Below, one piece after another: positions 45,127 through 51,954 of a stretch of DNA of 51,954 bases. The stretch is taken from contig JAQBNG010000057.1 of the NCBI GenBank assembly GCA_028288675.1, positions 1-51,954 of the forward strand, read 5' to 3'. The stretch comes from Flavisolibacter sp. GTDB taxonomy: Bacteria > Bacteroidota > Bacteroidia > Chitinophagales > Chitinophagaceae. The position numbers and the translations under genes are program-made. The notes beneath the pieces were generated by a model. The model made no database searches and was not told the origin of the DNA. It saw only the letters and a list, made by a program, of their open reading frames with translations. Position 1 is the first letter of the stretch. Every line of letters starts with the position of its first letter.

Positions 45127-46188
45127 TTATGAATAAGAAAAGGTGGAAGTCACCACCTCTTTTTTAGGGCTTAAAAATTGGTTGATCAGGTTTTCGATTT
45201 GCTCATACTCCAGCAAGAAGCCATCATGGCCGTAGAGTGAATCAATAATGGAAAGCTGCGCTCCCGGAATAGCACCCGCCAGCAGTTGCTGTTCACTCAC
45301 CGGGAATAAAATATCAGAACTAATTCCAATAACCAAAGTAGCAGCCTGTACTTTTTGTAATGTATTTTCTATTGTACCACGACAGCGACTTACATCGTGC
45401 AGGTCCATTGAGCGACTTAAAAAATAATAGCTGAATGCATTGAACCGTTTGGCTAATTTTTCCCCCTGGTACCGTTGATAGGTCTCAGCTTTTGAAAGAA
45501 TGGGCACTTCGTTAGAAGCTTCTCCATGCCAACCGGTTTGCGCTGCCGCGTAACTCGTATAATTTCTATACGAGATCATGGCAATAGCTCTCGCTTTTTT
45601 CATACCATCTAATCCTGCATAGTCCCACGACTCCCGCCAGGTAACATCAGCCTCGATACAAAAACGTTGGGTGGCATTAAATGCAATTCCCCAGGCAGAG
45701 TGCCTTGCGTTGGTAGCTAATAAAACAAGGTGTTTAAAAAGAGTGGGTTCTTCAACAGACCATTCCAAGGCTTGTTGCCCACCCATAGAACCACCTATGG
45801 CAATATGCACAGACTGGATACCTAAAAATGCTTTCAATTTTTGATAACACCGGATCATGTCCCTTGTAGTAAACTGCGGAAAACGGTGGTACCATTTTTC
45901 ACCATCAGCAGGGTTTAGGTCCAACGGTGAAATACTTCCATAGCAACTGCCGGGCATATTTACACAAACAATAAAATGAATTTGAGGGTCAAAGCATTTG
46001 CCTTCGCCCACCAACCCCGGCCACCATTCTGCAGCATTGCTGTTAGCTGTCAATGCATGAAAGATCCAAACAACATTATCGCCTTTTTCATTAAGTGTAC
46101 CCAATGTTGTGTAGGCCAAATGAAACCCTTCCAATGTTGTTCCGGATTCTAAGCCAAAGGGTTCGTTATAAGAAAATACCTGTGTCAT
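45127..46188 (-). CDS. metX: Homoserine O-acetyltransferase
   Basis: A 353-aa alpha/beta-hydrolase-fold transferase that activates homoserine with acetyl-CoA (or succinyl-CoA) for sulfhydrylation by MetY. The nucleophile is in GGSMGGQQALEW and the Asp/His pair in ISSDILFPVSEQ and YGHDGFLLEY; NMPGSCYGSISP is the oxyanion/acyl-site block. MTQVFSYNEPF at 46188 is preferred over the MVALF start at 46203, which lies inside a hairpin. It follows metY with 46 bases between. Confidence 0.93.
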   Translation of the reverse strand: MTQVFSYNEPFGLESGTTLEGFHLAYTTLGTLNEKGDNVVWIFHALTANSNAAEWWPGLVGEGKCFDPQIHFIVCVNMPGSCYGSISPLDLNPADGEKWYHRFPQFTTRDMIRCYQKLKAFLGIQSVHIAIGGSMGGQQALEWSVEEPTLFKHLVLLATNARHSAWGIAFNATQRFCIEADVTWRESWDYAGLDGMKKARAIAMISYRNYTSYAAAQTGWHGEASNEVPILSKAETYQRYQGEKLAKRFNAFSYYFLSRSMDLHDVSRCRGTIENTLQKVQAATLVIGISSDILFPVSEQQLLAGAIPGAQLSIIDSLYGHDGFLLEYEQIENLINQFLSPKKEVVTSTFSYS

Positions 46189-46195
46189 AAATAGA

Positions 46196-46223
46196 GCAAC
46201 CATCTCAATTATAAGATGGTTGC
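46196..46223 (-). promoter_or_regulatory. Hairpin between metY and metX
   Basis: GCAACCATCT (46196-46205) pairs perfectly with AGATGGTTGC (46214-46223). On the minus strand it ends 7 bases before the metX start and is followed by TCTATTT. It could shape relative expression of metX inside the operon or be a processing site. Confidence 0.7.
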
Positions 46224-46234
46224 TTTTATAAATT

Positions 46235-47593
<1,359 letters not shown>

Positions 47594-47686
47594 TTAGAGA
47601 AAATTGTTTAATAAATTCAAACAGTCTTACCAGGGACGACAATCAAGTAAATCAGCGAAAGAGTTTTTGCTATCACAGGTAGCAGC

Positions 47687-47720
47687 ATAAAAAAAGCTCT
47701 TCCGCTAAATCAGAAGAGCT
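47687..47720 (-). terminator. Riboswitch-controlled terminator of the met operon
   Basis: AGCTCTTC (minus strand 47720-47713) pairs with GAAGAGCT (47702-47695) around a 10-base loop and runs into a T-tract. It lies 37 bases after the aptamer and 133 bases before metY. Confidence 0.9.
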
Positions 47721-47756
47721 TACTATTTTGAAAGAGTGAAGTAAAGCATGATCTGA

Positions 47757-47892
47757 CTTATCTGTCACACAGGTACACTGTGTGATGGAGTTGGCACCTT
47801 TCTTCTTTGATCATCCTGAGCTCGTCGAAGGATAAAAAGAAGGAGGTTGTCAAGGCTTCACAGGGCCATTACCCTCTGCCTTTCTTGATAAG
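47757..47892 (-). ncRNA. SAM-I (S-box) riboswitch aptamer
   Basis: The minus strand gives the canonical parts: P1 CTTATC (47892-47887) with GATAAG (47762-47757), AAGAAAGGCAGAGGG and TGGCCC, TGAAGCC, TTGACAACC and GGTGCCAA, and P4 TCACACAG..CTGTGTGA. With bound S-adenosylmethionine it favours the downstream terminator, so the met operon is expressed when SAM is low. The P3 helix is enlarged by the REP-like palindrome at 47813-47833. Confidence 0.95.
47813..47833. repeat. REP-like palindrome within riboswitch helix P3
   Basis: ATCCTGAGCTCGTCGAAGGAT, on the minus strand ATCCTTCGACGAGCTCAGGAT, forms the tip of the extended P3. Copies are at 5373 and 9612. Confidence 0.75.
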
Positions 47893-47913
47893 TGATGTTG
47901 AAAAGAACTGGAG

Positions 47914-47950
47914 CAAAGATAAAAGGGATACGTTCTTATAAATCAAAAAA
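47914..47950 (-). promoter_or_regulatory. Promoter of the metY operon (Bacteroidota type)
   Basis: On the minus strand TTTTTTG (47950-47944) is followed after 22 bases by TATCTTTG (47921-47914), the TTTG/TAnnTTTG pattern. The predicted start lies about 15 bases before the aptamer. Confidence 0.65.
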
Positions 47951-48200
47951 TTTCTTAGCGAAAAATGTAAGTCCGTTAGCAATTAAAATCCCAACGCATT
48001 TTGTAGAACTCAGCGTTGCGGAAACACCTTATTGAATTCTTTTTTTACGGGTATAATTTTTTGTGTTTCAATGTATCGGCTGAAAATTTACATTGAACCA
48101 TAAGATTCTTTTACAGAAGATTTCTTGTACCAGGCTTCATTCTTCTCACAGTTTTCGGCATAATAGCATCAGGAACAAGTCAATTAAAAAATAAAATGCC

Positions 48201-49877
48201 ATGGCAGAAAAGTTCATGGTCGGAAACTCGTCCGACACTACAGCCGATATATTGGTTAACAAACTAATTGCCTGGAAGGTAGAGTTTGTCTTTACTCTCG
48301 TAGGTGATGGGGTAAATCCCATATTTGAAGCCTTACGAAAAAGGAAATCGGAAATAAAGATCATTACGGTACGACACGAAGAAGCTGCCGCTTTTATGGC
48401 CAGCGGCTATGCAAAATGTACGGGTAAGTTAGGTGTTTGCCTGGGTACAAATGGTCCCGGTGCCGTACACCTGATGAATGGTTTATATGATGCCGCTATG
48501 GAAGGCGCACCCGTGCTTGCCATAACCGGCAGTGTACCGCACGATGTATCCGGAACGCAGTACATACAGGAAGTAGATACGGTTGCGATGCTTAACGATA
48601 TCGCCGTCTTTAACCAAATGATAACCGGTCCGCTTCATGCACAAGTAATTGTTGACCTGGCCTGCAGGGTGGCGCTTACTACACCTGGTGTTGCACATCT
48701 TACCATCGCTACCGATACGCAGCAAAAGAAACTCTCCGATGATAAACGTTCAGAAAAGGGCGGACATCTTACCGGCTCATCCACGTATACTCCACGGGTA
48801 GATACTGCACCGGAAGAGGAGATAGCAAGGGCAGCAGAACTGCTTAACAAAAGTTCTAAGATCATGATCCTTGCGGGCCGTGGTGCAGTGGATGCCAAGG
48901 AGGAACTAAAGCAGGTTGCAGAGCAATTAGGCGCTCCCGTTGCAAAAGCTTTGCTGGGTAAAATGCTGATGGATGACGAGGATGAATATACCACCGGTGG
49001 CATTGGCAGGTTAGGAACATTACCATCAAAGCAAATGATGGATGATTGCGAAGTGTTATTAATCTTAGGCAGCACCATGCCTTACCTGGAATACTACCCC
49101 GAAGAGAATAATGCAAAAGGGGTACAGGTTGATCGTGATGCCAAACGGATAGGGCTTCGGTACCCGGTAGAGATTGGCTTGCATGGCGATGTGAAATCTA
49201 CACTTCAGGCATTGTTACGTAAAATTGATTACCATTCGGACAGAAGTTTTTTAAGCAAGGCCCAGGACAAGATGAAGGATTGGAAGGAAAAAATGCAAAA
49301 TCTGGAAGCCGTTACATCAACACCAATTCAGCCTCATTACTTAGTGGCACAGGTAAGCGGTTTATTAAAAGACGATGCTGTAATTGCCGTGGATACCGGC
49401 GCCCATACCGTATTTACAGCACGACATTTAAAAGCTAAGCAAGGGCAACAGATTATCGTTTGCGGCAACCTTGCCAGCATGGGCCCGGGACTACCTTACG
49501 CCATTGCAGCGCAGTTGGCTTACCCAAAAAAGCAGTGCATTGCTATGGTTGGCGATGGTGGCTTTACTATGTTGATGGGTGAAGTAGCGACAGCGGTATT
49601 GTATAAACTGGCGGTGAAGGTTATAATTTTTAAAAACAATACCCTTGCAATGGATGCCTTTGAACAAGAGGAGATAGGAGCGAAGCAATATGGGATTGCC
49701 CTGCACCCTATTAATTTTGTAAAGGTGGCTGAAGCCTGCGGTGCAGAAGGATATGCTTGTTCTTCGCCGAATGAATTGCCGGGAATTTTAGCAAAAGCAT
49801 TTAGTTCAACCGGCCCGTGTATTATTGAGGTGGAAGTAGATAAAGATGCATCGCCAGCGCCACCGGAAAAGCTTTAA
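48201..49877 (+). CDS. TPP-dependent pyruvate oxidase/dehydrogenase-like enzyme
   Basis: A 558-aa thiamine pyrophosphate enzyme of the POX/acetolactate-synthase superfamily. The N-terminal domain has the activating Glu in VRHEEAAAFMASGYAK, the middle domain (about 195-330) the FAD/nucleotide fold, and the TPP motif GDGGFTMLMGEVATAVLYKLAVKVIIFKNN is near residue 453. GTNGPGAVHLMNGLYDAAMEGAPVLAITG is shared with PoxB. The C-terminus is short and lacks the membrane-binding helix of E. coli PoxB. Pyruvate to acetate with CO2 is likely, but acetolactate or other 2-oxoacid use cannot be excluded. Confidence 0.85.
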   Translation: MAEKFMVGNSSDTTADILVNKLIAWKVEFVFTLVGDGVNPIFEALRKRKSEIKIITVRHEEAAAFMASGYAKCTGKLGVCLGTNGPGAVHLMNGLYDAAMEGAPVLAITGSVPHDVSGTQYIQEVDTVAMLNDIAVFNQMITGPLHAQVIVDLACRVALTTPGVAHLTIATDTQQKKLSDDKRSEKGGHLTGSSTYTPRVDTAPEEEIARAAELLNKSSKIMILAGRGAVDAKEELKQVAEQLGAPVAKALLGKMLMDDEDEYTTGGIGRLGTLPSKQMMDDCEVLLILGSTMPYLEYYPEENNAKGVQVDRDAKRIGLRYPVEIGLHGDVKSTLQALLRKIDYHSDRSFLSKAQDKMKDWKEKMQNLEAVTSTPIQPHYLVAQVSGLLKDDAVIAVDTGAHTVFTARHLKAKQGQQIIVCGNLASMGPGLPYAIAAQLAYPKKQCIAMVGDGGFTMLMGEVATAVLYKLAVKVIIFKNNTLAMDAFEQEEIGAKQYGIALHPINFVKVAEACGAEGYACSSPNELPGILAKAFSSTGPCIIEVEVDKDASPAPPEKL

Positions 49878-49931
49878 GCAAAAAATAAGGCAGGTACATG
49901 GAGTAAGTAAAGCTTTATGTATTAAGCAGGA

Positions 49932-49985
49932 GTGGTACTATGAAGCTTTTGTTGCGTCGCACTCTTGTGCTCCTTGTAATTCTAT
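49932..49985 (+). repeat. Dispersed TCGCACTCTTGTAC repeat, copy 5
   Basis: GTGGTACTATGAAGC, then TTTTGTTGCGTCGCACTCTTGTG and TTGTAATTCTATT. It agrees with copy 6 over almost its entire length but in the opposite orientation. Confidence 0.7.
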
Positions 49986-50236
49986 TAGACAATATATATC
50001 CGCTCTTCCATCTTTCAACCTGACTGCTACAATAAAACTTCGGCCTTGCCATCCCGACAAAGGAGGGATCTGATGATGACCATAGCAAGGCGAATGCAAA
50101 ATGAAGTGGTTCATACTTTTTGGATAACTGGCAATGTTTTTATTTTTAATTCTTGTTTTATATACTATCAATCTGATCCCTCGTTCCTTGGGATGACATA
50201 TCATACCAAACCGCTATCAGGTTGCGTATTTTCTTT

Positions 50237-50427
50237 AAGCCCGGAGGGCTTCAATATGAATAGCCACCGGTGAAACCGGTGGTACAATTGAGGCAATGAA
50301 TTTACCCAACCCTGAAGGGGTTGAACAACAGCCAAAGCCGTTCAACCCCTTCAGGGTTGTTGACCTACTATCTCTTTCATACCCCGGGTTGCACCCAGGG
50401 CTACTCATATTGAAGCCCTCCGGGCTT
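50237..50427. repeat. Nested palindromic element AAGCCCGGAGGGCTT
   Basis: Outer 29-bp arms (50237-50265 and 50399-50427, one mismatch) each contain AAGCCC..GGGCTT. Inside are CCACCGGT-GAA-ACCGGTGG (50264-50282) and a perfect 20-bp pair starting CAACCCTGAAGGGGTTG (50307-50326 with 50340-50359). No open frame of note. The sequence looks like a composite intergenic repeat, perhaps mobilised in trans. Confidence 0.75.
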
Positions 50428-50532
50428 CTGCTTACAGTATTGTTATCTTCATAGCGCTTTGGTATAAGAGACGTTAAACTGACATGCAGTATAAATGTTT
50501 ACAGACTGGTTCTGTAATGCTGCATAGAATTA

Positions 50533-50595
50533 CAGAATGTACAAGAGTGCGACGCAAGAAAAGATTCATAGTAGCACTTGCCTCTGGTACAAAAA
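50533..50595 (-). repeat. Dispersed TCGCACTCTTGTAC repeat, copy 6
   Basis: Minus strand: TTTTTGTACCAGAGGCAAGTGC, TACTATGAATC, TTGCGTCGCACTCTTGTACATTCTG. It is the most complete copy and defines both ends of the repeat. Confidence 0.7.
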
Positions 50596-50700
50596 GAAAA
50601 AACTCAATCATAAAAATGATTGTGTTTTATAAGTATTGCATCAAGGCCTTTGTACTTAAGAGCTCATATCTACCTTGTTGGAGAAAGCAGGATTACGATG

Positions 50701-51798
50701 TTACACATTAAACCTAAAGTGCATTACATCGCCATCCTTAACCACGTATTCCTTTCCTTCAATCCTTAATCTTCCTACTTCTCTAGCTGCAGCTTCTGAA
50801 CCGTATTTTACAAAGTCATCATAAGAAATAACTTCCGCTTTGATAAATCCTTTTTCAAAATCAGTATGAATAACGGAGGCAGCCTGCGGGGCTTTCCATC
50901 CTTCATGAATCGTCCAGGCACGAACTTCCTGAACGCCGGCGGTAAAGTAGGTTTGCAGGTTTAATAATTTATAAGCAGAATGAATCAAGCGGTCAAGAGC
51001 CGGCTCTTTCATGCCGTATTCTTCCATAAACAATTCCTTGTCTTCGGGGGCTTCCATTTCGGAGATCTGCGCTTCAATATTGTTGTTCATAACAATCACT
51101 TGCGCATCTTCACCCTTCACGGCTTCTTTCAGCATTTCAGAAAATTTGTTACCAGTATGCATGGAGGCTTCATCAACATTGGCCACGTATAAAACAGGTT
51201 TTGCCGTAAGCAAAAACAAGTCGGCAATCGCTACTAAATCCTCTTTACTTAAATCCATTTCACGAATACTTTTACCCTGTTCCAAGTGCTGCTTACACCG
51301 AAGCAGCACTTCTAATTCAGCTTTAGCCTTTGGGTCAAGTTTCGCTAATTTTTCCGCACGGCTTGCTTTCTTTTCAACACTTTCCAAATCTTTTAACTGA
51401 AGTTCAGTATCTATAATTTCTTTATCGCTAACCGGGTTAATGGCGCCCTCGTCACGTAAAACGTTTTCATCTTCAAAACAACGTATCACATGAATCACAG
51501 CATCTACTTCACGAATATTGCCTAAAAACTTATTGCCCAATCCTTCGCCCTTGCTGGCGCCGCGTACCAGTCCGGCAATGTCAACTATTTCAATTTGTGT
51601 AGGAACAATGCGGTTTGGTTGAACCAGTTCAGCCAATTTATTTAACCGGGCATCCGGCACATCCACCAATCCTATGTTGGGATCAATAGTGCAGAAGCGA
51701 TAATTGCTTGCCTGCGCTTTGGCACTATTGCTTACTGCGTTAAAAAGTGTTGATTTACCAACGTTGGGAAGTCCTACGATACCTGCTTGTAAAGCCAT
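50701..51798 (-). CDS. ychF: Redox-regulated P-loop NTPase YchF
   Basis: A 365-aa member of the Obg-like ATPase family (YchF/OLA1). G1 is GLPNVGKSTLFNAV (8-21), G2/G3 are in TIDPNIGLVDVPD and DIAGLVRGASKGEGLGNKFL, and the NxxE motif in YVANVDE replaces NKxD, which explains ATP preference. A coiled-coil region (about 130-185) and the C-terminal TGS domain (about 280-365, ending VVKDGDVMHFRFNV) are present. It binds ribosomes and is linked to stress control. It is preceded by a 21-bp inverted repeat in its leader. Confidence 0.96.
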   Translation of the reverse strand: MALQAGIVGLPNVGKSTLFNAVSNSAKAQASNYRFCTIDPNIGLVDVPDARLNKLAELVQPNRIVPTQIEIVDIAGLVRGASKGEGLGNKFLGNIREVDAVIHVIRCFEDENVLRDEGAINPVSDKEIIDTELQLKDLESVEKKASRAEKLAKLDPKAKAELEVLLRCKQHLEQGKSIREMDLSKEDLVAIADLFLLTAKPVLYVANVDEASMHTGNKFSEMLKEAVKGEDAQVIVMNNNIEAQISEMEAPEDKELFMEEYGMKEPALDRLIHSAYKLLNLQTYFTAGVQEVRAWTIHEGWKAPQAASVIHTDFEKGFIKAEVISYDDFVKYGSEAAAREVGRLRIEGKEYVVKDGDVMHFRFNV

Positions 51799-51812
51799 GT
51801 TTTGAAAAGTTT

Positions 51813-51868
51813 GCAGTAAGTAGTAGGCAGTAAGCAGTTGGGAGCTTTTACTGCCTACTACTTACTGC
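51813..51868. repeat. 21-bp inverted repeat in the ychF leader
   Basis: GCAGTAAGTAGTAGGCAGTAA (51813-51833) pairs perfectly with 51848-51868 around a 14-base loop. It begins 15 bases upstream of the ychF start codon and is built from GCAGTAAG/GTAGGCAG short units. Confidence 0.75.
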
Positions 51869-51954
51869 TTACTGCCTACTCTTAATTTAGGGCGGCAAAG
51901 ATAAGGAGTTGAGTTTCGCCATTTCTAAACGAAACCTTTAACTTCAAACCGAAA

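Larger units (their letters stand above)
49878..50700. other. Gene-free repeat island
   Basis: 823 bases between the TPP enzyme and ychF without credible coding sequence. It holds two inverted copies of the dispersed repeat (49932-49985 and 50533-50595), a REP-like inverted pair (about 50049-50069 and 50171-50196, CATCCCGAC..GGAGGGATCTGA type), a 29-bp inverted repeat and, inside that, a 20-bp inverted repeat. The parts are arranged almost as a nested palindrome. Confidence 0.75.

Noticed and set aside
49846-50273. Overlapping small frames in the repeat island
   Set aside because: They change with the palindromes, have biased Cys/His/Leu content and no start context; the region is best read as non-coding.
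50484-50711. A 75-aa open frame before ychF
   Set aside because: It runs through a copy of the dispersed repeat, is basic and irregular, and overlaps the end of ychF.

Overview
The window is a chromosomal stretch of a Bacteroidota, most likely of the Chitinophagaceae type. This rests on a sigma-70 factor lacking region 1.1, a fused single-subunit succinate dehydrogenase cytochrome b, many SusC-free outer-membrane beta-barrels, LytS/LytTR two-component genes, a TAnnTTTG promoter in front of the methionine operon, and almost no Shine-Dalgarno sequences. The genus call is inference. There is no prophage, IS transposase, CRISPR array, tRNA or rRNA in the window.

Layout. (1) 113-9456: a pentose catabolic operon on +: xylulokinase (xylB), xylose isomerase (xylA), a HAD phosphatase-like protein, ribulokinase (araB), ribulose-5-phosphate 4-epimerase (araD), arabinose isomerase (araA) and a sodium/sugar symporter, closed by a strong terminator. 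Imported xylose and arabinose are isomerised, phosphorylated and passed to xylulose-5-phosphate. (2) 9517-17513: a 191-bp palindromic element, a degenerate pirin, an intradiol-dioxygenase lipoprotein, a LytS/LytTR pair followed by a triple PepSY-like lipoprotein, a barrel protein, a YycJ-type MBL hydrolase, an alpha/beta hydrolase and a group III truncated globin. (3) 17755-25335: a membrane-anchored GMC oxidoreductase with a small membrane partner, a lipoprotein, an exported protein of unknown role, Hsp20, a bacilliredoxin and Lgt. (4) 25572-34241: primary sigma factor, prfB with its programmed frameshift, pruA, three tandem small barrels each ended by its own terminator, pyrR, murQ and a hypothetical gene. 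(5) 34322-42735: sdhCAB, a large SprA-like outer-membrane protein and a lipoprotein. (6) 42875-47892 on -: a membrane protein of unknown role, and a metY-metX-hom operon under a SAM-I riboswitch. (7) 48201-51798: a TPP-dependent pyruvate oxidase-like enzyme, an 820-bp island of palindromes, and ychF.

The most unusual content is not a gene but a rich set of small palindromic repeats that have entered functional sequence. One (a C/G-rich palindrome) sits in frame inside xylB. A REP-like palindrome forms the tip of helix P3 of the SAM riboswitch. A newly noticed repeat with core TCGCACTCTTGTAC occurs six times between genes, and two inverted copies bracket araD. No complete new defence or mobile system was seen.
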